Shown in pieces: positions 10,766 through 22,000 of a stretch of DNA of 64,000 nucleotides. The stretch is from NCBI GenBank assembly GCA_018894105.1, contig CM032128.1, forward strand, positions 15,853,001 to 15,917,000, given 5' to 3'. This DNA is from Jacaranda mimosifolia. Lineage: Eukaryota; Streptophyta; Magnoliopsida; Lamiales; Bignoniaceae. The position numbers and the translations under genes were made by a program. The stretch's first letter is position 1. Each line of letters starts with the position of its first letter. The notes beneath the pieces are model-generated. The model made no database searches, was not told where the DNA came from, and was given only the letters and a program-made list of their open reading frames with translations.

Positions 10766-12672
10766 TTTCTTTGAAGATTTTGAAAATCTACAAGAAGCAA
10801 AAAAGAGTATAAGCATGTGATTGAGCTTGATATTAAAAACATGTTTTGTGGTCTTTCAAGCATGTTTTTCTCCCACTATTTTATCAAATTCTTAACCCCT
10901 AGAAGAATTCAAAAAATCATATTTCCTAGTGAGAATTAAGATCCCAAGGACTTGTAAGTGGACCCCCATAACCTGATGTATATCCACGAACAATCCAAAG
11001 GTAAGCAACATTTGCTTATTGCATCTCATGCAATTCTTGATATATTTTGCCTCACCATTTCATGTAGATATCCTAAAGGATGACATCTACATTACTTAGT
11101 GTTAAGTCAAAAAAACTAATCTATGTTTGATTCAAGACGGGCACCACAACATCCCCCATGACCGAGTGTGTAATGTGTGGGCATTCGTAAATCAAAGGTA
11201 CATCTCATGCAAAGCATATATGGTCACAGCTTTCTACATAAATATGACCCTCATAACCGGATTAATTAAATTAAAACTCTTTTAATTTGTATCCCTTTTA
11301 ACTTAATATTAGAACACCACTTAAGACATTCTAAGTGGAGGGATTTTGCTTGCAAATATCTCATTATTTTATCTTTTTGTTTAAGTTTTTTATATCCTAA
11401 ACATGCATCTCATACATTAATAGGATATGAAAAGTGTAAATAAGTATATACGCCTAGCATGCTCCTAGGGTGGGATGACCATGAGCCTAACCAAGTGGTG
11501 CATTTAGAGCCATAGGTGCACCACCTAGTTAATTTTAGGTGGGTTGATTAAATTTAGCTATTACATGAGTGTGTTGCATACATTCATGGGTCTTCAAAAG
11601 TCTTCATGCCTCTAAAGGTCTCCATTGTTCCATGCACAATTACATGAATAGGAAATCCTCACTCCTAGTTATTCTACTCTCATAACATTTACAAGGTAGA
11701 AATAAAGAGGCATGCAAGCCTCAATTTAATACAATCCATTTCAACAACTTGAAACAAATAAAATCAATATTAAAGGCTCATGATCATCTCAATTCATTCA
11801 TCATCCATTCAACAATCAAATAAACAATAAATAAATCTAGAATGAACAATTAATTCTAACAATTAAATGCTTATCTTATAAACAAATAATTGAACAAGCA
11901 TAACATTTATGCCATAAATTGGAGATTAACTTTAACTAGATTTTAAAAGCAATAAAAAATATCATACATAATTTTGAGGACTTGAACAATACTTGTGCAT
12001 CCATAACACACGATTTATTACCATTTCTAGCCACTCAAGGAACCAAAAAGAAGCTCAAAACCTGCCCAATCCCAAACTAGGCACTGCTGGCCAAGCTTGG
12101 CTTATGGCTGGGTAGTAGGTCTAGGCTTCTACCCCGACCAGTTTGCCATTGCTGCCGGCAGCCACTATTTTAGGGTTAAAAGCTAGTCAAGCCTATTTTA
12201 GCTCAACTTTTGTGCACCAAAAATTGTAGGACACTTTCTAGACATTAAATCACATATTATGGACCAATTTCTAGATCTAAAACTCCTTTTAAAACTAAAA
12301 ATTAAAGTGCTCGATCGTGCTTCAAAAATTCAAGTGAGAATCAAATTCTACAAAAACCTCCAATCAAATTCCAATCTCATTAGATAAAAAATGACCAAAA
12401 CACTTTTGATCAAAAACATCATGCTATATCATCATATAACATTGATTAATGCCAAATCAATATTCAACATTAATAATTATGAATTGAAACACACTAAAAC
12501 ATGAATCAACACTCAAATCATATAAAAGCACGCTTTCAATTTATCAAGCAATAGAGCCACAAGCATTAACAACCAAACACTCCAATCCATTACTCGGATC
12601 AAGTATTTGGTGATATTGATCAATTTATCACATGAATCAACCAAACAATAATCCAAAACATAGCATGAAAAA
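10766..12672 (-). other. A1 untranslated leader between PBS and gag (about 1.9 kb)
   Basis: The space between the PBS and the gag start is AT-rich and carries no ORF resembling a known protein on either strand. The same length and sequence occur in A2 (52324-54284). A 'cccc(a/t)..accGAGTGt'-like motif recurs near 10967, 11152 and 11241; in A2 it is better preserved. The ORF starting at 12687 is within the LTR and is not a gene. Confidence 0.6.
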
Positions 12673-12685
12673 GGCTCTGATACCA
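12673..12685 (-). other. Primer-binding site of A1 (initiator tRNA-Met type)
   Basis: Minus-strand TGGTATCAGAGCC, two bases downstream of the LTR end. This is the canonical plant copia/gypsy site complementary to the 3' end of initiator tRNA-Met. Confidence 0.85.
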
Positions 12686-13275
12686 CTTGATAGCAATAGT
12701 AACATTAGGATCCATAAATCAAAACTTCAAAAGCTTGAAATTAGCAAAGCTACTCAAGCAACCAGAGATCTGTACATGCAATAGATCTATGGATTTGGAA
12801 GAAGAATTACCTCTTGTAGCTCAAAACAAAGAGAAAAATAAGTATCTCTCTCGGATCCAGAAATTATTTGGAATCAGCACAGCGGAAAAGCGACAACCTT
12901 TGCCCAGGTTAGACTGCTCCAAAAATCACCAAATTAAATTTGGAACACCTCTACACACTGAAACACCTTCTGGATCACTCCAAAAAAATTTACCAATCTG
13001 GAGATACGGCAGTGGATCTCCAAAATTTAGCAAGTCAAACGCCTCGCCTCCATTGATATGATCCACACCCCAATCAATCTTCCAATTTTCCCTCACTAGA
13101 AGCTGGAGTTAGAGAGGGGAAATGTGGTAGAGGAGGCCAATTTTTAGGTTGTAAAGAAGAAGGAATGCAAAGCTCAACACATGATGCAATGTATGGAGAG
13201 AGAGAGAGAGTTTTGGAGGGAATGCAAAGAATCTAATCTTCACACTTTCAGCAATGTGTACATCCGGATTTGCTC

Positions 13276-13335
13276 ACACTCTATATCTATATATAGAGGG
13301 TGGAAGGTGTGATGCTAGTTAGCATCACACCTTCC
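13276..13335 (-). promoter_or_regulatory. LTR A promoter with perfect 16-bp inverted repeat
   Basis: Arms GGAAGGTGTGATGCTA (13302-13317) and TAGCATCACACCTTCC (13320-13335) are perfectly complementary with a 2-bp spacer. On the minus strand TATATATAGATATAG follows immediately, as expected of a core promoter. Confidence 0.55.
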
Positions 13336-14635
13336 TCAAGGTGACCGCCCATGTGGCATGCCAAGTTGGCAAATTCAAATTCAAATCTTACTTGAATTTT
13401 ATGTGTATTTCAATTACATTTGGAATTTAATTCCAAATTAATTAAGATGCTAATTTAAATAAAAACTTCATTTAAATTTTTCTTTCAAAAAGTATTCTTC
13501 TCATTAATTAAATCAAACACTTTAATTTAATTAATTAACCTTTGATTTAACTCTTAAATCAAATAAGCTTAACTATTAATCTTAAACTAGTCAACTCAAC
13601 TTTTTAAGTCAACTTGACCAATTGATGGTCAATATGGCACCAAATAATTAACTTCTTAATTATTGGTCTAATTTAACTCTTTAAATTAGATGATTAATTT
13701 AACACTTAAATTAATCAAACAAAAATTGACCGTTAAATTGGATCCTTGAAAATCGATCACCAAAGGGTAAGTTTTCTAACATTTAGAAAATTGCTCTACC
13801 AATTTTGGAAGCTAATTGGTTTTAGTGTGTGACCTAATAGGTTCTACCATTCATTGGGCATGAGCTCACAACTCTTTGTGACATTTGAATATCTTATATT
13901 CATTTTAGTTTAAAACTCCTTTTAAACTAATCAACTCAATTCAATTAATCTCATTAATCGAAGAATACCCAATCTCCATGGTCGATGTCCAACTTCAAGC
14001 CCATGGAGCTTAACTAATTGGCCAAAAATGAATATTCTAGAGAACCATCATAGTTCTATGGGTACCATGCAAATATGGTCCTTCCGTCTCTTATCTCCCG
14101 AAAGTGGCCTAAGGTAAGATATTTACCAACTCCCTAATAACCTCGATACTATGTCTCTATTCTTCATATTCGATTCCCTTGTGTCACCTCATCTTTGGAA
14201 AGCTCATTTTCCAAATTGTCAGACCACCTTGCACAAGGATTTCTTGGAATTGACCATTATAGAATGCATAGGAGATGCACTTGCTATTCACAAAAGTGAG
14301 GAGTCAGATTCCATCTTGGATCTCACAAACGTCCATGCCAAGTAGTTGATACCCAAGCTCAACCCGAAAGACCTACTAAGTGGTGAATGAAGAGTCAAAG
14401 CATGAAGACCAGACACAAAGTTACCATGGATCCTCAGGAATGAGGACTAATAATATGCATTAGCGTAAGCGGGAGAATTAACTACTACTAACTTGCCATT
14501 ACCGCTATCTAGTGGATTCTCTGGAGGGTCTTCAATGCCTTGTTCTCTAACAAACATCTAATAACATGCACATGTATCTCATACAATTGCTCATGGAACG
14601 GAGCAATACCTAACTCTTGGATTTATGCATTGTTA

Positions 14636-14693
14636 GTGTAAGTATATCAGGATCTTAGATGTTCGTGCAAGTATATCAAGATCTTAGATGCCC
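14636..14693. repeat. 29-bp direct duplication in A1 5' LTR
   Basis: Units at 14636-14664 and 14665-14693 share 'agtatatca(g/a)gatcttagatg'. The other A LTRs have a single copy, so this is private to this LTR. Confidence 0.8.
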
Positions 14694-14939
14694 CGTCTCA
14701 TAAGATCTTACGACTTGAAAGATTCAAGATCACGACCATGTTAGACTTATTCCATTATCACCACCCAGTGAATTGGCCAAGTCTCATAGTCATGTGTGAT
14801 CTAAGGGGTTCATCCAAATGCAAGTGAAGTAATATAAAGCATAAGATAAAGGTGGCCATATAAAGAATTTCATTCAATCAAGAAACTTTTACAATTTTAC
14901 AAGGCCAATCTAATTGGCTTGCTGGCCACTATTCCAACA

Positions 14940-15837
14940 ATACCTTCCTTTGCAACTTCCGAAGTCGCTATATATTCCGCCTCAGTAGTAGAATAGGTTG
15001 TGGTATATTGTTTAGAACTCTTTCAACTCACTGCACTGCCATTGAGGCAAAATATAAATCCTAAAATGGGTTTTAGGTCATCTACTTTGGATTGGAATGA
15101 GTTTCAATTCTCTATTGTCGTATACTAAAAAAAATCCTTAGTTCTTCTCAAGCACTTAAGGATTGCTTTTACGATTTTCCAGTGACATTCACTAAGGTCG
15201 GATTGAAAGCGAATCGTAACACTTATAGCGTGTGCTACATCCGGCCTTGTACATTGAAAAACATATAGTATGCTCTCTATAGCGGACACATAAGGTATGC
15301 GGGATTTTTTTCTTTCTTTTCGTCTGTCTTCAGGGCTATAGACTTGGAGAGGTGAAAATCATGTTCCATAAAGATGAATCCCTTATTGTATTCTTTCATA
15401 CTTGTCAATGTATGGTGTTTGGCAAAGCCATAACATCATCTTCGATCTATCTCTATAGATTCGTATTCCCAATACGAATGATGCTTATCACAAATTCTTC
15501 ATGGAGAATTGTGTAGATAACCATGCTTTAGTGCACTCTAACATTTCCTTCTCATTCCCAATGACAAGAATGTCATCAACATAAAGTACAATAAACTGTA
15601 CACTATTCCCATTAGCCTTCTTATACACAAGAGATTCATACACATTTTCATATAGCCAAACAATTTGACCATCTTATTAAAATGTATATTCTATACAAAT
15701 TTCTTCTTCAATGTTTTCAATAAGGAAAGCGGTCTTTTCATCCATTTGTCATATCTCATAGTTATAATATGCGGCTATAGCAAGCAAAATCCGAATGGAC
15801 TTAGGCATAGCAACTAGTGAAAAGATTTCCTCGAAAC
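14940..15837 (-). pseudogene. pol: Element B pol: RNase H and RT fragment right of A1
   Basis: Continues the RNase H interrupted at 4671: 'ataccttcctttgcaacttc' aligns with 48843 onward in A2. RT sequence follows, including the stretch encoding the V-D-D context at about 15565-15590 ('atgtcatcaacataaagta'). It ends near 15837 after 'cctcgaaac', where LTR sequence starts. Numerous stops. Confidence 0.75.
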
Positions 15838-17164
15838 TTAGAAGGTGTCAAATTTTAAGTCTTTAAGTTAACTTGATTAATTAACAGTCATGTGGCACCG
15901 ATTAAATTAACTCCTTAATTTAATTGGTCTAATTTACTCCATAAATTCTTTTGATCAATTTAACAATTAAATTAATCAAGCAAAAATGACTAAAAAAATA
16001 GCCAACCAATTCTCCTGGTGAATTTTGTAACTCCTCAAAAATTCCTCCCATCATTTAGAACTTCTTTTAGGCTTTTATGTGTGACCCATTAGGTTCTCCC
16101 ATTCGTTGGACATGGGCACACAACTCTTGTGATATTTTGAATATTGAAATACTCACATTAGTTTAAACTCCTTTAAACTAATAACTTTTTCAATTAATCT
16201 TTATTAATTCAAGTGCACCCAATCTCCATGGTCGATCTCTAGCCTTAAGCCCATATGGCCCAACTAATTGGTCGAAATGAATATACTCTTGGTAAACCAT
16301 TCTACCTCTACGTTTGCCACGCAATTACGGTCCTTCTATCTCTTATCTCCCAAAAGAGGCCTAGGGCTAGATATTTGCCGGCTCCCCAATAGCCTCGAAC
16401 ACTATGTTTCTATTCCCAATGTTCGACTTCTCTTTATGACCTTATCTTTGGAAAACTCTATTTTCAAATTGTCATACTACCTTGCGTAAGGATTTCTTAG
16501 AGTTGATCGTTACAGAATACATAGAAGATGCACTAGCCCTTCACAACGATAAGGAGATAGATCCTATCTTAGATATCATAAACCTCCATATCTAAGTAGC
16601 TCATACCCAATTTCAACCCAGAAGACCCACTAAGTGGTCAAGAAAGAGTCAAGATATATGGATCTAAGCACAAGGTTACCATGGATTCTTAAGTCAAAGG
16701 ACTAATAATATGCACAAGCGTAAGGTGGAGAACTTGCCACTTCGGCTATCTAGTAGATTTTCTGAGCGCAGGCCTTCAATGAACTTGTTCTCTAACAAGC
16801 ACCCACTAAAATGCACCCATATCTAACATAGATTGCTTATGAAATAGAGTAATATCCAATTCCTTGGATTTACGCATCGTTAATATAAGTCTATCCAAAT
16901 CTTAGATTCCTTATCTCTTAAGATTCTACGACTTAGAATATTTAAAATCACGACCTTGTAAGACTTATTTCACGATAACCTCCTAGAGTGTAACTAAGTC
17001 CCATAGTCATGTGTGATTTAAGGGCTTCAACCAAATGCTAGTAAAGTAAAATAAGCATAAGATGAAGATGGGCATCTAATACGAATATCATTCAATCAAG
17101 ATTGTGTCACAAGTGAAATAGTTAACATGCTAATCTAATTGGCTACAGGGGCATTATTCCAACA
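15838..17164 (-). repeat. Truncated 5' LTR of element B
   Basis: Aligns with 3027-4351 of the left LTR of B and ends CATTATTCCAACA, directly before GCTCT. The PBS and the proximal half of the LTR have been deleted. Confidence 0.8.
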
Positions 17165-17974
17165 GCTCTAGCTAGTGGGTAGCATAAGTGTGGGCGATGA
17201 CGTGAGTAAGTAGCATAAGATAGGCACAATAGAGCTGACAAGGCCAGCAGACGACTTAGCACACTTAATTAGCGCAAGCATTCTGAAATGGTGCACACAA
17301 GGCATAGAGTGGACGTTCACTTGGACAGCTAGCAAGTTAATATATCAATTTTCATGATCATGCGTGAGGTATGTGTATGGAAGTTGGGTTTAACCTCTGA
17401 TAAAAATTGCTGGGAGCCTTTGTGCAAACTGGATAATATAGGCCATTAGTTGGGAAATAGAGGATAGTTACTTGGCAAAGAGTTGATTTGGTTGACCATA
17501 CCTTTCTAATAATCGGGGATGTTAATTATGCTTGGCGTAATTTTTAAGGTTGTCAATTGTTAAGTTTGGTGGAGTGTGTAGATTGACTGAGATCTCATAT
17601 CTCCCATGGAGAAAAAAATAATAGATAGATTTGATGAAGCGTTGTGTGATGGCTCACATTTTCTATGAATTTGAGATATATGGTTTAATAGAAATATAAG
17701 ATTTAGCATTGTCTTTGATTCTATGTGTTGCTTGCATTTTACTTATGCTTTATTGAATTATTTCATTGCGTATATATATTAATGTTGAGCAGGCGTGCAT
17801 TGGTGCTATAATCTCTCAAACTCCAGCAGGCGTGCATTGATTCTATGTGTTGCTTGCAAAATGGTGTGCTTGGGGGTTAAGCTGACTGGTTTCACTTAGG
17901 AGGGAAGCTAGGCTGTATATGGGCAGGGCAAGTTTTGAAAGTTTAGCCAAACACCGCCTTTTCCCTATGATAAA
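17165..17974 (+). repeat. Possible 5' LTR of element C (right part)
   Basis: Non-coding DNA between the target duplication of B and a plus-strand PBS at 17975. By position it should be the end of a 5' LTR, with its left part at 1506-1717. Short internal repeats occur: 'agcaggcgtgcattg' near 17788 and 17825, and 'gattctatgtgttgcttgca' near 17718 and 17839. No second LTR copy was found, so the call is positional. Confidence 0.4.
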
Positions 17975-17988
17975 TGGTATCAGAGTCC
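17975..17988 (+). other. Primer-binding site of element C
   Basis: Plus-strand TGGTATCAGAGTCC, one substitution from the initiator tRNA-Met complement at the twelfth base. The 'tggtatcagag' core is intact. Confidence 0.6.
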
Positions 17989-20223
17989 AATTGGGTTAGG
18001 ATCTGAACAGATCTAGGATGGTGAAGGTCCTTTTGTGAGATTTTAAGGAGAATTATATTTTACATCATAGCTTGGTGCATTAAGATGCATTGAGTTGCCT
18101 GAAACAATTTGGTGTGGAACGTCACCATTGCAAATAGGAAATTCCAGCTAAAGACTTGAAGAGTATGGGAAAGAAAGTGGTCAGTTGTAGAAATCCATCT
18201 ATAGGAAAAAGCAAGTTGGTTTCCAGAGATTGTTCAGGCAATTTGGCACTATTGTGTTGGAAAATTAGCATTGGAAACATGGGGTTGAGCACCTTATGTA
18301 AAGTGTACATGCAATTGTGGGTTGCAAGCCTTTTTAGTCTAGGAACGGGTTCCAAATCTAAAGTCTTTGGTGTAGCATGGTGCAAAGGAAATGGAACAAT
18401 AGGTAGTATGCAGGATGTGCCACTGCATTAGTTTCAAAGACGTCTTAGACAAAAAAATACATTGAGCTTTTGAATGTTTTGATCATTATACTGTCTTCAA
18501 TCATAGTCCAAAACATACTGTGGCAATTAAAGATAAGTACGAGATGTATTGGCCATCTTTCGATTATTCGAGGATCAATAGGCGAAGTCTAACTTAAGAG
18601 ATCCTAAAAGGTGTATCACAAATAGAGACAAGGGCTAAGTGCATAGAAGCTATAGGCAGTGGGCTATGGCAGCATGTGAATTGTGTGTTGTGGGTAGCAT
18701 TCTATTGAGACTGCAATAAGGTTTTATGTTCTATGTGGGTTCTTGAAGTAGAACCTTTAATGGTAATGGATGTAAAGGTAAGAGGAGCAGTTCTTATAGT
18801 TGAAAGATTTCTTAGTTTGTATGGCAATCGGATTGATTGTTCTTTCATCACAAGAATGGTCTCAATGGAGTGAAGGCGACATTGCAAGTGGATTAGTAGT
18901 ACCTTCAAATAGGCTCGATTCATGAGAGGTACTAGCTTGCAAAGATTTTGCTAGGGTAAATGGATGATCTCAGTAATGCAACGTGTGATTGCACAACTTG
19001 TAATGTATATGGGGCAAGGTATTTCAGGTTATTTGTAAACTAGATGCATGAGAGGTGAAATACGGGATGTCCTAGTACCTAGAAAAAGGATATGAATATG
19101 TGAATAAAAAATGTGGAAAAGTTAGGCAGATAAGTACTTTTTGCTGTGGGTTGGTCCATGGCACAGACAGGATGAGCTAGAGATTGACTGTGCCATTTGC
19201 TAATTTAATTATATTGGATAATTTTTACAATTTGCTTAAGTTAACACAGTATGACATTTATGTGGTTTATTTGTGGCAAACAGGAAGCTTCTTATTAAAT
19301 GAGCTTATGACATTGGGAGGAAGTTAAGTAAAAATAAAATAAAAAAATAAAAAAAATAAAAACTCAAAATAAGTTGATTCATTTGCGAAATATAAGGTAA
19401 AGTATGGAGGAATTGAGACCATGTGCATATCTTGTAGCATTTGAGGAATCTATTACCATTGCGGATGAGCAAAGAATGATAAGTATTGAGCTAGGCTATT
19501 TCACTACAGTATTTGTTTTGTTACCTAAACTCTAACTTTAGGCACAATGTTGGGAGGTTTCGAATTGAAAAATATCGGGCTAAGATAGGAAAGAGCTTAG
19601 GTAAAATGCAGCTAAGTGAGAATTGAAACAAGTATTCAAGGGCAAAGTGCAAGTTTAGCGCCAAGACTTGGGTTATCAGATTTAGTTTAAGGTATCCCAT
19701 GAAAACCACAAATTTGGTTAATCCTATGGCGTTGAGGAATGTAAGTAAAACTTGTTCTATTTGGTAGCTATTAGATCCATTAAGTTGCAATAGTTGATCA
19801 AAGAGTTGGAAGATGAAGTTTTCAAAAGAATCCTGGCTTGGTGCAATATCACGATTTTCAGTCAATGAGAGGTAAACATTAAGGTTCTCTATTTTTCTTA
19901 AGTTGGACTTTGTAATTTATGAGGACTTGCTTACTATAGCAAGTTGATTCCAGCATGAGCTAAGGAGAATGAACAACTAGGTCAGTAATACAAAGCGTTT
20001 GTGATGCATTAATGTCGTTTACTTTGAATTTGCAAAATTAAGTAGGTTTCGTTCCATGTGTGAGCTTGGAACAAATAGGGTTGCTGATTCTTTGCTTCAA
20101 TAGGGATGTTATGGTGGATGCTACTGTTACAACATGATGGGCATGATAATGCACAATAATGCATGTCAACATGGAGTAGTATATTTATGTGAAACTTAGT
20201 GCTAGCTTAGCGCAACACACTTG
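17989..20223 (+). other. Internal region of element C, no recognisable genes
   Basis: About 2.2 kb follows the PBS. ORFs are short (at most 114 codons), lie on both strands and show no recognisable retroelement motif. It may be a decayed gag region or a large non-autonomous (LARD-like) interior. An A-rich run lies at 19325-19365. Confidence 0.4.
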
Positions 20224-20895
20224 TGGGCGTGATATGATTATATTTTCAAATAGTAATGAGAATGGTTAGAGAATTATGGAGTTCTTGCAACTTTATAAAC
20301 AAGTGTTGGAGCAAAACGTTAATGGGAACAAAAGTGTGTTAATAATGGATAAGAAAGCTCCTAACTTGAAGGTGCAGTGGGTCCATCAAATTATGGATTT
20401 TTGCTTAAAATTTTCCCCATTACATACCTTAGAATGCCTCTATATACAGGGAATAAAGAGAGTGCATTATTCAAGGACTTGACTCCAAAAATCAAAAATA
20501 AAATTACAGGGTGGAAAAAGGCATTTCTATTGCATGGACATAGGCTTGTTCTCAACAAAAGTGTTTTTTTTTTCATGCTTTTGTACTTGCTGCAGGTTCT
20601 TAATCCCCCTAAGTGTATCATTGATCAAATTGAGAAAAAAATTTCAAGCTTTTTTGGGGGTTGTATAAGGGGTAAAAATAAATTTATTGGATGAAATAGA
20701 GTAAGGTTTGCTTTTCAACCTACGAGGATGGATTAGGAATCAAGAATATAGAAGATACGGTGTTAATTTTTGCTTATTAGTTGTGGTGGAAATTTCACAG
20801 TCAATTGTCGCTTTAAGTAAAGTTTCTAAACAACCATATATAGCATATACTTCCATCCTACATAGGATGAATGGTTACTCATTGTTTACTACTTA
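20224..20895 (+). pseudogene. L1-like LINE reverse transcriptase fragment
   Basis: The plus strand encodes, in shifting frames, the C-terminal part of a plant L1-type non-LTR reverse transcriptase. 'DMIIFSN' near 20230 stands for the FADD-(M/T)-I-I-F block, with the first Asp altered. 'QNVNGNKS' follows. Then come 'LRMPLYTGNKESALFKDLTPKIKNKITGWKKAFLLHGHRLVLNKS' in two halves, 'LLQVLNPPKCIIDQIEKKISSFFGG', and 'GGLGIRNIEDTV' near 20720. At least two frameshifts and several stops separate these. The 5' part (endonuclease, RT fingers) and a poly-A tail are absent, so both ends are truncated. Confidence 0.82.
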
Positions 20896-21004
20896 ATGTA
20901 ACAATCCTTGATGTACAAATTTTTTCATGTCAAACAAAAAAACACACTTGTAGGTACATAGTGCCCTTGTTGACTAATTGTGGACATTGTAGCATTGCGC
21001 ACCT

Positions 21005-21320
21005 CACTAAAACAAATTACACTTTTAGTAACGAATAATTTCGTTACCATAAGGTTGAATTGGTAACGAATTTTTTGTTACTTAAGTTTAGTGCCCTAAA
21101 GCCCATCGCAAAAAGTATTAGTAACGAAATTTATGGTTCGTTACGAATAATGGACTTATGGTGACGAAATGTATCGTTACCAAAAATATAATATTAGTAA
21201 CAAAAAAGTGTATTAGTTACAATAGATGTTTATAGCGTAACGAAATATTTAGTTACTAAAATATTGGCAATTTTGTTGCATTTTATTTTTTCGTTACCAA
21301 TGCATGATATAATTTTTTGA
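21005..21320 (+). mobile_element. CACTA-like transposon terminus with subterminal repeats
   Basis: Starts CACTAAAACAAATTAC. For about 300 bp it then carries roughly a dozen short motifs in both orientations of the form (G)TAACGAA / TTCGTTAC (for example near 21028, 21041, 21062, 21120, 21172, 21237 and 21291). A CACTA start followed by dense subterminal repeats is the typical end of plant CACTA (En/Spm) transposons, where they bind transposase. The opposite end is not found and may lie in or beyond the assembly gap. Confidence 0.6.
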
Positions 21321-22000
21321 TCTCGTTGGGCCGACGAGCTGGGCTGGACCGACTGGGGCTCAGTGTGGGTACACTGGGCTTCGCTCTCTGGACATCGGTG
21401 GGATGGGCTTAAGGCCAGCATTAGACCATTGGATTGGGCCCCGAGTTTTGGGCCGCCTCATCAAGCTTTAACACACTAGGCCACCTACTACACTGCACTA
21501 AAGCCGGATGGACACCGGTCCGTGGGTTAAACTGGGAACTGCTGGGCCCCCTCATTGGGCCTCGGGCTCCTTGGTTCAGCTCGCTGGGCTGAGCGCTTGG
21601 ACCTGCTGGAATGGGCCTAGCATCTTAGGCCTAGGCGCAATGGACTGTTGTTGGCCTTGGAACTGTTGGGCCCCCTCATTGGGCCTCAGACTGGGGCTCT
21701 CTGCTTCGGCGGGCTGGGCTGAGCGCTTGGACCAGCTAGTATGGGCCTTGCATCTTGGGCTTGACCGCGATGGGCCGCTTCATTACCGATTCGTGGGCTG
21801 GACTGGGAACTGTTGGGCCTGCTCATTGGCCTCGGATATGGGCTCTCTGCTTCAGCACATTGGGCTGAGCACTTGGGCCTGCAGGAAAGGGCCCAGCATC
21901 TTGGGCCAGGGCGTGATGGACTGTAGTTGGCAGGAGATAAATTCAGAGAGATTTGCTTGAAGTGGGACTCGATCCCGCGCCAGCGCCCACGTGAAGCAAG
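21321..22000. repeat. GC-rich TGGGCC-dense degenerate tandem array
   Basis: Sharp switch from AT-rich to GC-rich DNA. Three degenerate units begin with 'gggaactg(c/t)tgggcc' near 21534, 21656 and 21806 (spacing about 122 and 150 bp). They share 'ctcattggg.cctc', 'gggctgagc.cttgg' and 'agcatctt(a/g)gg'. TGGGCC occurs more than ten times. ORFs here arise from high GC content and have no product. It sits directly inside the CACTA-like terminus, so it is probably its interior, and runs into the gap. Confidence 0.65.

Larger units (their letters stand above)
4672..14939 (-). mobile_element. Full-length copia-type LTR retrotransposon A1
   Basis: Complete structure on the minus strand: two 2252-bp LTRs (4672-6923 and 12688-14939), PPT at 6924-6938, PBS at 12673-12685, and gag-PR-INT-RT-RH in that order between them. 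Integrase before RT is diagnostic of Ty1/copia. It interrupts the RNase H region of element B. No clean target duplication can be read: the right flank resumes at 'atacc' and the left flank appears to have lost a few bases. All coding domains contain stops or frameshifts. Confidence 0.88.
12688..14939 (-). repeat. 5' LTR of A1 (subfamily A)
   Basis: Starts TGATAGCAATAG and ends TATTCCAACA; 2252 bp, like its partner at 4672-6923. It contains a 29-bp direct duplication at 14636-14693 and the best-preserved promoter inverted repeat in the window (13302-13335). Confidence 0.87.
1718..17164 (-). mobile_element. Copia-type LTR retrotransposon B, internally deleted, host of A1
   Basis: The element is flanked by perfect 5-bp duplications GCTCT (1713-1717 and 17165-17169). 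It reads on the minus strand. From left to right it has a 3' LTR (1718-4351), a polypurine tract, RNase H sequence (4352-4671), element A1 inserted at 4672-14939, then RNase H and RT sequence (14940 to about 15837). That joins abruptly to the distal half of a second LTR (about 15838-17164). Gag, protease, integrase, the PBS and the proximal half of the 5' LTR are missing. The deletion joins RT directly to mid-LTR. The first LTR starts TGAAGTAAG, and both LTRs end in a variant of CACTATTCCAACA. Confidence 0.8.

Noticed and set aside
18122..18431. Overlapping 87- and 91-codon ORFs on opposite strands
   Set aside because: No motif, no codon pattern and no conserved neighbours; in the decayed interior of element C.
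21508..21960. 150-codon ORF rich in Gly, Trp, Leu
   Set aside because: A translation of the degenerate TGGGCC tandem array; the periodic peptide follows the DNA repeat and no protein family is recognised.
21961..21992. tRNA-like 'gggactcgatcccgcg' segment
   Set aside because: Resembles a B-box/T-arm, but no acceptor, D or anticodon arm can be folded around it, and the gap begins just after.
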